DNA of 64,000 bases from NCBI RefSeq assembly GCF_000018365.1, contig NC_011529.1, positions 186,001 through 250,000 of the forward strand, given 5' to 3'. This stretch comes from Thermococcus onnurineus NA1 (GTDB lineage Archaea > Methanobacteriota_B > Thermococci > Thermococcales > Thermococcaceae). Below, in pieces: positions 1-8,332 of the stretch. Made by a program: the position numbers and the translations under genes. Under the pieces are notes generated by a model. The model had not been told where the DNA came from and ran no database searches. It worked only from the letters and a program-made list of their open reading frames with translations. Position 1 is the stretch's first letter. Each line of letters opens with the position of its first letter.

Positions 1-637
1 AATCAAGGAGGTCATCCTCTAAGGGCACAAGAACCCTCGAGCCTGTTACATCGTACGCTCTCAGGAAAGGGGACACTATCTCGCGCAGAACATCGTTGCC
101 GTATGCCCAGGGGCTGAAGGCAGGAAGAACGACCAGATTGTCACTCATAATGAAGGCAGGAACCTTTATGAGCGCCCCTACCTCGTCGCGTAGCCTTATT
201 GCTGGGTGTTCATGGCCGATAATAAATCGTTCCCCCTCCACGAGCTTATGCCCATGAACAAGCTTCCAGCCGTGAAGTTCAAGCTCGTCAACGATTTCAA
301 CGCCGGACTCTTTAAGCCAGAGCGTTCCCACGTCGTGGTTTCCTCTTACAAGAACTATCTCATCAACGAGCGGGCTGATTTCATCCACGAGGGTTTTGAG
401 CTCTTCCCTCTCTCGCCACTCAGGAATGAATGAGTGCTTCAAATCGCCGTCGATTATCAGGATTTTTGGTTTCTCCCTCTTGAGGAGGGTTTTAAGCTGA
501 CCGACAACCTCATGGAAGACCCTCGGAAGATAAAAGCCTTCCCTCGCCATACTGACTTCGTAGCCTAGATGGAGATCCGCTATGATGAGTGCGCTCCCCA
601 ATCGGAGGGCCTTGTCGGGGAGGGGTTCTGGCTTCAT
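1..637 (-). CDS. Archaeal metallophosphoesterase (partial, runs off left edge)
   Basis: Predicted metal-dependent phosphoesterase of the calcineurin-like superfamily, in the archaeal ICC/SbcD-related branch. I translated it by hand; the protein begins MKPEPLPDKALRLG and is still open at base 1, so its C-terminus is outside the window. The dinuclear metal motifs appear in order: DLHLG, a GD pair (IDGDLKH), GNHD, HGH and GHEHP. These are all the metal-binding elements of the superfamily, so the fold assignment is firm, but the substrate cannot be told. I chose the ATG at 637 because the DLHLG motif follows at the usual distance and a GGAGG lies about 15 bases upstream. It reads away from the gene at 729. 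Confidence 0.85.
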   Translation of the reverse strand, partial: MKPEPLPDKALRLGSALIIADLHLGYEVSMAREGFYLPRVFHEVVGQLKTLLKREKPKILIIDGDLKHSFIPEWREREELKTLVDEISPLVDEIVLVRGNHDVGTLWLKESGVEIVDELELHGWKLVHGHKLVEGERFIIGHEHPAIRLRDEVGALIKVPAFIMSDNLVVLPAFSPWAYGNDVLREIVSPFLRAYDVTGSRVLVPLEDDLLD

Positions 638-728
638 GGTAGGAGGTTCAACCTCCGGCTTTTAAACTTTGTTAGGGGAACCGAAAAGGTTTTAAATCTG
701 GCCATTGATGGAACAATGGTGAGTAAAA

Positions 729-1007
729 ATGCCCTACATAGGCTTCGTCAAAAGCCCTTACGGGCCGGCTAAAACGTACGAGCTAATTCTGAAAGAGCTT
801 GAGAAGAGGGGCTTTGATGTCACATTTTCCAAGCACCACTGGATGGGGGATGCACCCTTTGGGCTGATCATCGCTGAGACAGACAGGGGAGAAGTCGCTA
901 TCAGATGGAACCTCGGGAAGACTTTCGGGCTCAAACTCGAAGAAGTTGAAAAAGGGGACGTTGACGAGTTCGTGGAGGACACCATGGAGTATCTCAGCGG
1001 TGACTGA
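729..1007 (+). CDS. Conserved-looking hypothetical protein, 92 aa
   Basis: Small soluble protein beginning MPYIGFVKSPYG and rich in Lys, Glu and Asp, as expected of a hyperthermophile cytosolic protein. I see no signal peptide, membrane segment or metal motif and do not recognise the family. A weak GGTGAG lies 9 bases before the ATG. It is divergent from the metallophosphoesterase, and its last 14 bases overlap the 3' end of the convergent HAD gene. It could be a small alpha/beta protein. The function is unknown. Confidence 0.65.
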   Translation: MPYIGFVKSPYGPAKTYELILKELEKRGFDVTFSKHHWMGDAPFGLIIAETDRGEVAIRWNLGKTFGLKLEEVEKGDVDEFVEDTMEYLSGD

Positions 1008-1683
1008 GTTCTTTTCGCTCCTGCTTCACCCGTTCTATCATATCAAGGAGGCTCCACAGATCCCGTATCACGTGCAGATGTGGAATTAGGGCGAGCCTTT
1101 CGCGGTTTCTTTCTATGAACCTCGCAGTTGACGGAAAGTAGTACCAGACGTACTCAGTGTTCTCATCGCCGTGTCCGATGAAGCGCCAGGGCTTGTCATC
1201 GACCCAGATAAAGACTTCATTCCCGTACTTTTCGCGGACAAGCTTAAACGCCTCGTCTATCGTCAAATCACGCCCGAAAACGATGACATCGTCAAAGAGG
1301 TCGTAGATACCCATAGCTTTGAGCCTTTTCACTTTCATGCCATCTATGAAGTCCTCGGCCGAGAAAGATATCACTGTGTGGCCCTCCTCCTTGAGCCTTT
1401 TCAAGAGCTCGGGAGCATCGTCGAGAGGCTTACTGAGCTTCGCCCGCTCCTCAAACCATGTCTCCATGAACTTAGTCCTAAGGAAGAACGGTGGCTCTGA
1501 CTTCTTCTTGTGACGCCCGAAGGCTGGTCTCTCAAAGTACATCTCGATTTTAGTCAGAACCTTGGCCCAGAAACCCTTGAATGGGAGCCAGCGGTAGCGC
1601 TTCTCTAGGGCTCGCCTGAAGGCCTCCTCGATGCATGAGTACGTATCGGCGAGTGTTCCGTCAAAGTCGAAGGCGATTATCAT
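994..1683 (-). CDS. HAD-superfamily hydrolase
   Basis: 229-residue protein of the haloacid dehalogenase superfamily. The N-terminal motif DFDGTL supplies the nucleophile Asp6 and the acid/base Asp8. A serine motif (ISFSAED) fits HAD motif II, and WVDDK near residue 165 fits the Mg-binding acidic motif IV. The long helical insert after motif I is a cap domain. Most family members are phosphatases acting on small metabolites, but the substrate is not predictable here. The ATG at 1683 places motif I at residues 6-10, the normal position. Convergent overlap with the 92-aa gene. Confidence 0.85.
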   Translation of the reverse strand: MIIAFDFDGTLADTYSCIEEAFRRALEKRYRWLPFKGFWAKVLTKIEMYFERPAFGRHKKKSEPPFFLRTKFMETWFEERAKLSKPLDDAPELLKRLKEEGHTVISFSAEDFIDGMKVKRLKAMGIYDLFDDVIVFGRDLTIDEAFKLVREKYGNEVFIWVDDKPWRFIGHGDENTEYVWYYFPSTARFIERNRERLALIPHLHVIRDLWSLLDMIERVKQERKELSHR

Positions 1684-1803
1684 GCTATCCCCCGGCGGAA
1701 TGATGCCCTTTGAACTTTAAGCTTTATCCTCTCAATTCACAATATTCCCCCAATCCCCGCTACGTTTTGACTCAAAACTTGTGGTTCTTGTAACTCCTGT
1801 AAC

Positions 1804-1819
1804 TCGAAAAATTTTTAAT
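1804..1819 (+). promoter_or_regulatory. BRE/TATA promoter of the phospholipase-like gene
   Basis: Purine-rich BRE (CGAAAA) followed by TATA-like ATTTTTAAT at 1811-1819, about 50 bases before the ATG at 1871. Immediately upstream, TGTAACTC occurs twice with a 9-base period (1789-1796 and 1798-1805), a possible activator or repressor contact site. Confidence 0.6.
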
Positions 1820-1870
1820 TCAGGTTCTCTATTGTTTGATTTGCAGTGCATACAACAAGGAGGGAGTTAA

Positions 1871-3157
1871 ATGAAAAAACTGCTGGCAATATTTCTCGGT
1901 TTTCTGGTTCTAAGTGGACTCGTCAGTGCTTGGCCAACGGACGGTCCAACCCTTGACAACCCCATGAACGTCCACCAGAAGCTGACCTATAAGGCTATTG
2001 AAGCCGTCTATCAGGACAACCCGGAGCTCGGCCAGATACTGATGCAGTACAAGGATCAGCTCCTCTACGGAGCCTACGATGAGGACTGGACCGGTGGAAG
2101 CATAGAGATTGACGGGAAGGTTTACACCATCCAGTCCCAGTACCACTTTCTCGACCCGATGGATCACGCTGAACTCTTCACAGTTAATCTACTCGGAGAC
2201 CCAGATACCTCTGCGGCAGACATGGCCCAGAGACTTTACGATACTGCTGTCCAGCTCTGGAAGCAGGGCAAGTACGAGGAGGCCATGTACTATCTCGGTA
2301 GGGCGGTCCACATAATCGAGGACCAGGGTATGCTCATCGCTCATCAGACCCCGCACCTCTTCGAGGATCTCGAACAGTTCAAATATATTGAAAACGCCCA
2401 CGACTTCGTTGAGAATGAGATTTCACCAGCAGTGGCCGATGATATTCTCAACAACCGCGTCCCACTCGACCTTACACCCATAAAGTGGTGGCAGATCCCG
2501 GACGAGAAGGCACGCTTCATGTGGGGTGGGGACATCTACATAGCCGATAACGAAAACGGCCACATGAGCCTTGCCAATGGTGTTGCTTGGGCCTATGCCG
2601 ATTTGGCAGCACACAACTCTTGGAGATACATGCTCTACTCAACTGGTCAGGACATAATTCTCTGGAGCGAATGGGGACACCTTGGCAGCTACTTCTGGAC
2701 GAAGGAGCTTAGGAAGGGTGACTGGAGCGTTCTGAAACTCGAATTCAAGGGCGCCAGCTCGATAACTATCGTCTTCAAGGACATCGATATGCAGAATGTT
2801 TATGGTAGGACTCTCGGTTACGTCGAAATATATGACAAGAACTGGAACCTCATTGCCAAGTACGCCCAAGATCCAAACCTGTTCGTTGACACCAGTGTCA
2901 CCGTTCCAGGAGACACTGTTTACATATACACCCACGTCGACAAAAACGACTGGTTCGACAGCGACGTCGATGGCTGGGCCATCAGAAACATAGAACTCCA
3001 CGCCAACTTCGACATCAACGCCCCGAGCGGCTTCGAGACCCTTGATGGCAGAGAATACAGCAACGTCCAGTGGGCAGTCTATGAGAGCATGCAGTACAAC
3101 ATTAGGCTCGTTGCAGGTCTTATGGAGAAGTTCTTCGAAGATGTGGGCCTCTCATGA
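1871..3157 (+). CDS. Secreted zinc-dependent phospholipase C-like protein
   Basis: 428 residues with a clear signal peptide (MKKLLAIFLGFLVLSGLVSA) cut before Trp21. A mature N-terminal Trp is the hallmark of zinc-dependent phospholipase C and S1/P1 nuclease folds, where its backbone binds zinc. Other candidate ligands are His35, YHFLDP near residue 98, HIIEDQ and the following AH near 145-155, and an HDFVE element (HxxxE) near 178. A C-terminal beta-sandwich of about 130 residues (from about 275) with aromatic and Asp-rich strands resembles the lipid- or Ca-binding module of clostridial alpha-toxins. The D-to-H spacing is one residue longer than in the bacterial enzymes. Lipase, phosphatase or nuclease activity are all possible. 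RBS GGAGGG precedes the ATG. Confidence 0.75.
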   Translation: MKKLLAIFLGFLVLSGLVSAWPTDGPTLDNPMNVHQKLTYKAIEAVYQDNPELGQILMQYKDQLLYGAYDEDWTGGSIEIDGKVYTIQSQYHFLDPMDHAELFTVNLLGDPDTSAADMAQRLYDTAVQLWKQGKYEEAMYYLGRAVHIIEDQGMLIAHQTPHLFEDLEQFKYIENAHDFVENEISPAVADDILNNRVPLDLTPIKWWQIPDEKARFMWGGDIYIADNENGHMSLANGVAWAYADLAAHNSWRYMLYSTGQDIILWSEWGHLGSYFWTKELRKGDWSVLKLEFKGASSITIVFKDIDMQNVYGRTLGYVEIYDKNWNLIAKYAQDPNLFVDTSVTVPGDTVYIYTHVDKNDWFDSDVDGWAIRNIELHANFDINAPSGFETLDGREYSNVQWAVYESMQYNIRLVAGLMEKFFEDVGLS

Positions 3158-3175
3158 AGTCTTTTCTCTTTTACC
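3158..3175 (+). terminator. T-rich terminator after the phospholipase-like gene
   Basis: Runs of T (CTTTTCTCTTTTACC) follow the stop directly, as usual for archaeal intrinsic termination, which does not need a hairpin. Confidence 0.5.
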
Positions 3176-3245
3176 AATTTTAAGCCGGCTGCAAGCCTCT
3201 CCAAGCTGTTCGCATTCTTATAACCATCTTACCTGAAACACAAAG

Positions 3246-3253
3246 CATATAAT
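3246..3253 (+). promoter_or_regulatory. TATA box of the gcvPA-gcvPB operon
   Basis: CATATAAT preceded by the BRE-like AAAG. Transcription would start near 3277, leaving a short leader with the RBS GAGGGTGAT at 3291-3299 before the ATG at 3304. Confidence 0.6.
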
Positions 3254-3303
3254 CTGCTGGGCATATTTTCAACGACCATCGTAAAGCTCAGAGGGTGATA
3301 GGC

Positions 3304-4644
3304 ATGGGAAAGCACTACCTGCCTAACTCAGCACATAAGGATGAAATGCTGAAGAAAATCGGATTCAACTCAATTGAAGACCTCTTCTCCGACGTGCCTA
3401 AGGGCATGGTCAAGGAGTTCAACCTTCCCGAGGGTAGGAGCGAGTACGAGGTCTTTCTCGAGCTCAACGAAGTCCTCTCAAAGAACAAGACCGTCCTCGA
3501 AATGCCCAGCTTCCTTGGAGCGGGAACGTACTTCCACTACATTCCGGCTCACGTAAAATACCTAATCGAGAGGAGCGAGTTTCTCACCGCGTACACCCCA
3601 TACCAGCCCGAGATAAGCCAAGGCATGCTCCAAGCGCTCTTCGAATACCAGAGCCTTATCGCGGAGCTCGTTGGCCTTCCGATAGTCAACTCTTCCATGT
3701 ATGACTGGGGAACAGCCATGGCAGAAGCGGCATTAATGAGTGCCCGTGTAACCAGAAAGAACAAGTTCGTGGTTCCAGAGCACATGAGCCCGGAGAAGAA
3801 GAAAGTCCTTCATACCTACACCGCCGGGCCGGGACTTGAAATCGAGTACGTGAACTGGAACGAGCGCGGCCAGCTCGACCTCGAGGAGCTCAAGGAGAAA
3901 GTAGAAGGAGCCGCCGGGGTTTACGTCGAGATGCCCAACTTCTTCGGTATTCTTGAAGAGGAGATTCGAGCTATAGGTGAGATAGCCCACGATGCCGGGG
4001 CGCTCTTCGTTGTGGGCGTTGATCCAACGATACTCGGCATAGTTGAGGCTCCTGGAGAGCTCGGTGCGGACATAGTCGTCGGCGAGGCCGCTTACTTTGG
4101 AAACCCAATGAATTTCGGGGGCCCAAGAGCAGGTATATTCGCTGTCAGGGACGACAAAAAGCTCATCCGCCAGATGCCGGGAAGGATAATCGGAATGACG
4201 AAAGATGCCGACGGAAAGCGTGCCTTCGTGATGACCCTCCAGACGAGGGAGCAGCACATAAGGAGGGCGAAGGCAACCTCCAATATCTGTTCAAACGAAG
4301 CTTTGGTTGCCGTTGCAGCCGCGATACACCTCGCGAGCCTCGGTCCAAGGGGATTGAGGGAACTTGGCGAGGTAATCCTCAAGAACACGGCCTATCTCAA
4401 GAAGCGCCTGAGTGAGGTCGCCGAGATTCCTTTTGAGGGCGTGAACTTCAAAGATGTTCTCGTCCGCTTCGAGAAATCTTACGAAGAAATACACGAGGTC
4501 CTCCTTGAGAGAAACATCCACGGCGGCTTCTACCTCAAGCCACACTTCCCAGAGCTTGGCGAGAGCGCCCTCTTTGCGGCAACTGAAACAACAAGGAAGG
4601 AGTGGGTCGATGCCCTCATCGAGGCCCTTAGGGAGGTGGCCTGA
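3304..4644 (+). CDS. gcvPA: Glycine dehydrogenase (decarboxylating) subunit 1
   Basis: 446-residue alpha half of the glycine-cleavage P-protein, which decarboxylates glycine and passes the aminomethyl group to lipoyl H-protein with its partner subunit. The N-terminus MGKHYLPNS and the stretches [23 protein letters not shown] and SNICSNEAL are typical of archaeal and Gram-positive GcvPA. It has the PLP transferase fold but no PLP lysine, because that sits in GcvPB. An in-frame GTG at 3295 exists, but it lies inside the GAGGGTGAT ribosome binding site, so ATG 3304 is the start. The stop abuts the gcvPB start with no gap. The T- and H-protein genes are not in this window. Confidence 0.95.
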   Translation: MGKHYLPNSAHKDEMLKKIGFNSIEDLFSDVPKGMVKEFNLPEGRSEYEVFLELNEVLSKNKTVLEMPSFLGAGTYFHYIPAHVKYLIERSEFLTAYTPYQPEISQGMLQALFEYQSLIAELVGLPIVNSSMYDWGTAMAEAALMSARVTRKNKFVVPEHMSPEKKKVLHTYTAGPGLEIEYVNWNERGQLDLEELKEKVEGAAGVYVEMPNFFGILEEEIRAIGEIAHDAGALFVVGVDPTILGIVEAPGELGADIVVGEAAYFGNPMNFGGPRAGIFAVRDDKKLIRQMPGRIIGMTKDADGKRAFVMTLQTREQHIRRAKATSNICSNEALVAVAAAIHLASLGPRGLRELGEVILKNTAYLKKRLSEVAEIPFEGVNFKDVLVRFEKSYEEIHEVLLERNIHGGFYLKPHFPELGESALFAATETTRKEWVDALIEALREVA

Positions 4645-6153
4645 ATGTTCCGTCAGGCTAAGTGGGATGAACCGCTCATCTTCGAGCTTTCCCGTTCAGG
4701 TAGGGTCGGCTATACCCTTCCAAAGCCGATTGAGGACGTTGAGATCAGAGTCCCGGAAAAGCTCAAGCGCAAGAGCCCGCTCAACCTGCCAGAGCTCAGC
4801 GAACCGGAAGTCGTCAAGCACTATACAAGGCTCAGCGGGATGAACTACGGTGTTGACAGCGGCATATATCCACTCGGTTCATGTACTATGAAGTACAACC
4901 CAAAGATAAACGAGGAGATAGCCGGCCATCCGGGTGTTGCCTACGTCCACCCATACCAGGACGAGAGAACCATCCAGGGTGCTCTTAAGATAATGTGGGA
5001 GCTTGAAGGGTGGCTTAAGGAAATCACCGGAATGGATCGCTTCACGCTACAGCCTGCCGCCGGAGCCAACGGCGAGTTCACCGGAGTTATGATAATCCGC
5101 GCCTACCATCTTGACCGTGGAGAAACACAGAGGACTGAGATGCTAGTTCCAGACTCAGCGCACGGAACCAATCCCGCCTCAGCTGCCATGGCAGGTTTCA
5201 AAGTCATCGAGATCCCATCGAACGAGAACGGAACCGTTGATCTGGAGGCCCTCGAGAACGCCGTCAGCGAGAGGACTGCAGGTTTGATGCTCACCAATCC
5301 CAACACGCTCGGCATCTTCGAGGATGAGATACTTGAGATCGCCAAGATAGTTCACAAAGCTGGAGGCCTGCTCTATTACGATGGAGCAAACCTCAACGCC
5401 GTCCTCGGAAAGATAAGGCCCGGCGACATGGGCTTTGACATCGTCCACCTCAACCTCCACAAGACGTTCTCGACGCCCCACGGCGGCGGCGGTCCAGGAA
5501 GCGGCCCGGTTGGCGTCAAGGACTTCCTGAAGGACTACCTCCCGGTTCCGCTCGTTGGCTATGATGAGGAGAGCGGAAGGTACTACCTCGACTACAACGT
5601 GCCCAAGAGCATAGGGAAAGTTAAGGAGCTCTACGGCAACTTTGCAGTCATGGTAAGGGCTCTCACCTACCTCAAGATAATGGGGAGGGACGGACTGAAG
5701 GAAGCCAGCGAGATAGCGGTTCTCAACGCCAACTACCTCACACAGAAGCTCAAAGGAACCCGCGGCTACGAGCTGCCGCACAAGGAGCTCAGAAAGCACG
5801 AGGTGGTCTTCAGCGCCGAGCCCATGAAGAAGGAGACTGGCGTTAAAGCCCTTGATGTTGCCAAGAGGCTTCTCGACTTCGGCCTGCACGCGCCGACCAT
5901 CTACTTCCCGCTGATAGTCCACGAGGCCCTCATGATAGAGCCAACCGAGACTGTGAGCAGGGAGGAGCTCGACGCCTACGTTGAAGCCCTCAAGAGGATA
6001 AGCGAAGAGGCCTACAGCAACCCCGAGCTTGTGAAGAGCGCACCACACAATACAGCGGTCAAGCGCGTGGATGATGTCCTAGCGGCGAAGAGGCCAATAA
6101 TAACATGGCGCATGTACAGAGAGCTGAAGGAGAAGGGAGAAGTCGATATTTGA
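4645..6153 (+). CDS. gcvPB: Glycine dehydrogenase (decarboxylating) subunit 2
   Basis: 502-residue beta half of the P-protein. It carries the PLP-binding lysine in [16 protein letters not shown] (near residue 275), the SCTMKYNP motif near 77 and the [10 protein letters not shown] loop near 175, all diagnostic of GcvPB. Its ATG follows the gcvPA stop directly, with GGGAGGTGG inside the gcvPA tail as RBS, so the two are translationally coupled and probably made in equal amounts. It is expected to form a heterotetramer in the cytosol with GcvPA. Length and motifs are complete and nothing is odd. Confidence 0.95.
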   Translation: MFRQAKWDEPLIFELSRSGRVGYTLPKPIEDVEIRVPEKLKRKSPLNLPELSEPEVVKHYTRLSGMNYGVDSGIYPLGSCTMKYNPKINEEIAGHPGVAYVHPYQDERTIQGALKIMWELEGWLKEITGMDRFTLQPAAGANGEFTGVMIIRAYHLDRGETQRTEMLVPDSAHGTNPASAAMAGFKVIEIPSNENGTVDLEALENAVSERTAGLMLTNPNTLGIFEDEILEIAKIVHKAGGLLYYDGANLNAVLGKIRPGDMGFDIVHLNLHKTFSTPHGGGGPGSGPVGVKDFLKDYLPVPLVGYDEESGRYYLDYNVPKSIGKVKELYGNFAVMVRALTYLKIMGRDGLKEASEIAVLNANYLTQKLKGTRGYELPHKELRKHEVVFSAEPMKKETGVKALDVAKRLLDFGLHAPTIYFPLIVHEALMIEPTETVSREELDAYVEALKRISEEAYSNPELVKSAPHNTAVKRVDDVLAAKRPIITWRMYRELKEKGEVDI

Positions 6154-6154
6154 T

Positions 6155-6180
6155 CTTTTTGTCCCTTCCCACCATTTTTT
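6155..6180 (+). terminator. Oligo-T terminator after gcvPB
   Basis: Two T runs (CTTTTTG and ATTTTTT) separated by a pyrimidine-rich stretch directly after the gcvPB stop. Confidence 0.55.
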
Positions 6181-6233
6181 GCATTCCATCTGAGATCCTT
6201 CTTACTCAGATTTACACCGAAAGCTTAATAAAT

Positions 6234-6253
6234 ATGTAATAAATTACTTACAT
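6234..6253. promoter_or_regulatory. Inverted repeat, candidate operator for the gene at 6267
   Basis: ATGTAA (6234-6239) and TTACAT (6248-6253) form perfect 6-bp arms around 8 bases. The repeat sits directly after a TATA-like TTAATAAAT (about 6224-6232) and covers the expected transcription start, the place where an archaeal repressor would block initiation. Confidence 0.45.
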
Positions 6254-6266
6254 ATGGGTGAAACAA

Positions 6267-6575
6267 ATGGCAGAAGTATTGGGAAAGTCCGGGTTCGTTT
6301 CATACAGAGAGATTATAGAAGAGTATGAGGTTCCCATCAGGGGGTTTCTCTTCAAAGGAGGAACGCTTAAGGGAATATACGTTAGGGGTGGCCTTCTCCC
6401 TGTGACGGAAGAGCTCCCCAAGGACATCAACGAGGACATCCTTAGGGGAAAGGCCAGGAAGAAGCTCCTAGTCAGGGAGATCAAATATAAGGGAGCCGAG
6501 ATCATTGAGATCTACATCCAGGACGGCTACATAACGTGGCCAGTCTACGAGGCGAGCCTTGATGAGACGAGCTGA
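6267..6575 (+). CDS. Hypothetical protein, 102 aa
   Basis: Small basic/acidic mixed protein starting MAEVLGKSGFVSYRE. Beta-strand-like stretches (FLFKGGTLKGIYVRGG, EIIEIYIQDGYITW) suggest a compact beta-rich fold. I see no cysteine pairs, signal or membrane segments, and I do not recognise the family. An upstream in-frame GTG at 6258 overlaps the GGGTGA ribosome binding site, so ATG 6267 is preferred. Its promoter holds an inverted repeat, which suggests regulated and possibly self-regulated expression. It is followed by tRNA-Thr on the opposite strand. Confidence 0.65.
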   Translation: MAEVLGKSGFVSYREIIEEYEVPIRGFLFKGGTLKGIYVRGGLLPVTEELPKDINEDILRGKARKKLLVREIKYKGAEIIEIYIQDGYITWPVYEASLDETS

Positions 6576-6580
6576 GAATA

Positions 6581-6657
6581 TGGAGCCCCGGGCGGGATTT
6601 GAACCCGCGACCGGCGGATTACAAGTCCGCCGCCCCGCCAGGCTAGGCTACCGGGGC
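6581..6657 (-). tRNA. tRNA-Thr (anticodon TGT)
   Basis: Cloverleaf on the minus strand: acceptor GCCCCGG pairs with CCGGGGC, anticodon loop CTTGTAA between GCGGA and TCCGC, T-loop TTCAAAT, discriminator T and encoded CCA. A TATA element (CTTTATATT on the minus strand, near 6683-6692) lies about 25 bases upstream of the 5' end. Confidence 0.95.
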
Positions 6658-6794
6658 ACGGTCTAAAGACCGAGGGGAGAAATATAAAGTTTTCGTAACC
6701 TTCACGAGACTCTTCTCGAAGTCTCGAAGATGAATCTTCATCCCACATAGGCTCTGGAGAAGCCCATCGTAGTCATCACGAGACCACCGTAATC

Positions 6795-6802
6795 TTTATA
6801 AA
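6795..6802. promoter_or_regulatory. Symmetric TATA box TTTATAAA upstream of tRNA-Asn
   Basis: Perfectly palindromic TATA element about 30 bases before tRNA-Asn. Because it is symmetric it could also start transcription leftward, through a stretch on the minus strand containing GTGATGA. Confidence 0.6.
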
Positions 6803-6831
6803 TCCACCCTGTATTCCCTACATTGGGTCGT

Positions 6832-6907
6832 GCCGCCGTAGCTTAGACGGTAGAGCGCTGGACTGTTAATCCAGTGGTCCCCGGTTCGAATCCGGGCGGC
6901 GGCGCCA
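6832..6907 (+). tRNA. tRNA-Asn (anticodon GTT)
   Basis: Acceptor GCCGCCG pairs with CGGCGGC, anticodon loop CTGTTAA between CTGGA and TCCAG, T-loop TTCGAAT, encoded CCA. Five bases separate it from the next tRNA, so the two are very likely cotranscribed. Confidence 0.95.
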
Positions 6908-6912
6908 GCAGT

Positions 6913-6990
6913 GGGCCCGTAGCTCAGCCTGGTCAGAGCGCGCGGCTCATAACCGCGTGGTCGGGGGTTCAAAGCCCCCCGGGCCCACCA
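6913..6990 (+). tRNA. tRNA with CAT anticodon (Ile2 or elongator Met)
   Basis: Acceptor GGGCCCG pairs with CGGGCCC, anticodon loop CTCATAA between CGCGG and CCGCG, discriminator A and encoded CCA. The acceptor does not look like an initiator tRNA. Its GGGCCCG acceptor and D-arm resemble archaeal tRNA-Ile, so I lean to tRNA-Ile(CAU) that is agmatidine-modified, but elongator Met is not excluded. Confidence 0.9.
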
Positions 6991-7233
6991 CAACAGCCCT
7001 TGCTTGCGCAAGCGCTGGCGGAAAAGGAGGTGCCTTTTCTACAAGTTGCATTTCTGAAATGGGTTTTTACTCACTTGCTCCTTTGGTGAGTGTTTCACTC
7101 TGGGAAGGCGCCCTTGGGGCGCTGATAAAAATGTGAAACTGCTTGAAAGGTTTGATTTAAAAGTTAAACCCCTTTAAACTTGCTTCTTGAACAGTGCACG
7201 ACTGGCTTTTTGATCTTTGATGAGAAGGGCACT

Positions 7234-7289
7234 CTTTGATCAAACTTTGCAAAGCAAAGTTTGCTTGCCGAGCAAAAGTTTGATCAAAG
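7234..7289. repeat. Large imperfect palindrome with TTTGATCAAA ends
   Basis: Arms of about 16 bp (CTTTGATCAAACTTTGC and GCAAAAGTTTGATCAAAG) around an inner AAAGCAAAGTTTGC segment. Self-complementary TTTGATCAAA is at 7235-7244 and 7279-7288. Related units occur at 7799 and at 21253, each time in gene-free DNA downstream of tRNA genes. Confidence 0.75.
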
Positions 7290-7798
7290 TTTGTAGCTCT
7301 TTCTTGAAGTGCAGGTTCTTGAAGGGTTTTCTACTTGAAACCAATTGTTTTGGTGAGAACTCATCTAGGTGCTCCTTGTAAAGGGGTTTAACCCTAAAAA
7401 GACTCCCATAGGGCATCAAAAGAAAGCAAACTTTTTTGATAAGCTCTGCATTTTGTTTATTGTTCTCAATTAAAAACAGGGTTCTCAAGAGGAAGAAAAA
7501 CCAAAACTTTTCCAAATGCGACAATACAGAGAGCTACAAACTTTTGGTGAAGCTTTCCCCAAAAGCTTCCCCCGCAAGCGCTGGCGAAAGAAGGCGTACT
7601 ATTCTAAGGGTACTGGATTTTTAGCGGGTTTACTCATCGGATTGCCATTTCATAGTGTTTGCTCTCCTCAAGGCGTCCTCGGACGCCAGAATAAAAAGCA
7701 AACTTCTTAAAGGGCTACTTTTGGAGTTAAACCCTTTGCTAATGGGCCACAAAAAGAGTTCACGCTTGATGTTCGGCATTCTTATGATAACGGGCATC

Positions 7799-7852
7799 TT
7801 TTGATTAAACTTTGCTATGCAAAGTTTATTCGTCTGCGCGAAGTTTGATCAA
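7799..7852. repeat. Second TTTGATCAAA-type palindrome
   Basis: TTTTGATTAAACTTTGC on the left and AAGTTTGATCAAA on the right, with an inner TGCAAAGTTT. It has the same layout as the unit at 7234, with one substitution in the left core. Confidence 0.6.
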
Positions 7853-8132
7853 ATCTAAAAGAATAAAGCTTGTTTACCCACGTTAAAGCACGAAATAGAA
7901 GTACTCCCAAATACTCCCTTTTAAGAACTAACTCCCAATTTAAAGCCTCAAACGTTCTCCGTTTCTTACCAAAAACTGACCAATTTTGATCTTGTTTTGG
8001 TTGAATATGGCAATTGACCCCATAAAAAGCGAGTATGGCGCCAATATTCTATCACCAATAATGTCGAATCTCCAACAAATTCTAGCCATTTGGTCGTTTT
8101 TCCAGAAGTTCGAACCTCGAACCTATGCAGAG

Positions 8133-8268
8133 CCTTTATAAGTCTTTTCCAGTATTGGTGAACATACTAGTACACTAAAGTCGCTTTTCGGCGCGAAAAA
8201 CGGTTCTTAAACTTTTCGTAACCGATATAAACTCCTACAAGCCAGTTACTACTCGAAAAGCTTATATA
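8133..8268 (+). promoter_or_regulatory. Tandem TATA elements upstream of the RNA polymerase operon
   Basis: Three archaeal promoter-like elements: CTTTATAAG (8133-8141), GATATAAAC (about 8223-8231) and a strong BRE/TATA with CGAAAAG then CTTATATA (about 8253-8267). The last would start transcription near 8290, 40 bases before the rpoH start, and is the most likely main promoter. Confidence 0.6.
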
Positions 8269-8332
8269 CCGAAACCCGCAGGTGGGAGGTAGTGGTAATC
8301 ATTCTTAAAAAATGTTAAGGGGGCAATTCTCG

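Larger units (their letters stand above)
6991..8254. other. Gene-free, hairpin-rich region after the tRNA pair
   Basis: About 1.26 kb without a credible gene. It contains many small inverted repeats: ACTCAC/GTGAGT (7069-7091), GCGCCC/GGGCGC (7108-7122), GAAGCTTT/AAAGCTTC (7549-7569) and GGCGTCC/GGACGCC (7672-7687). It also holds two large TTTGATCAAA palindromes, and GCAAGCGCTGGCG occurs directly repeated at 7008 and 7574. The short open frames here have low-complexity Leu/Lys/Phe composition and no RBS, and I judge them random. The last 400 bases are AT-rich upstream DNA of the RNA polymerase operon. Confidence 0.7.

Noticed and set aside
5179-6048. 289-residue open frame antisense to gcvPB
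   Set aside because: Mirror of a strongly conserved coding sequence with biased third positions; no RBS or protein-like motifs.
6720-6780. Possible C/D box sRNA on the minus strand (GTGATGA with a GTCTC/GAGAC terminal repeat, downstream of the symmetric TATA at 6795)
   Set aside because: Box C is canonical, but no CTGA occurs at D' or D positions; only CAGA- and TCGA-like strings are found, so the architecture is incomplete.
7240-7524. 94-residue open frame on the minus strand in the gene-free region
   Set aside because: Leu/Lys/Phe-rich composition, no RBS, crosses the TTTGATCAAA palindrome, and shows no domain pattern.
7861-8130. Replication origin (ORB-like repeats) upstream of rpoH
   Set aside because: AT-rich, but no repeated G-rich ORB elements and no cdc6/orc1 gene nearby.
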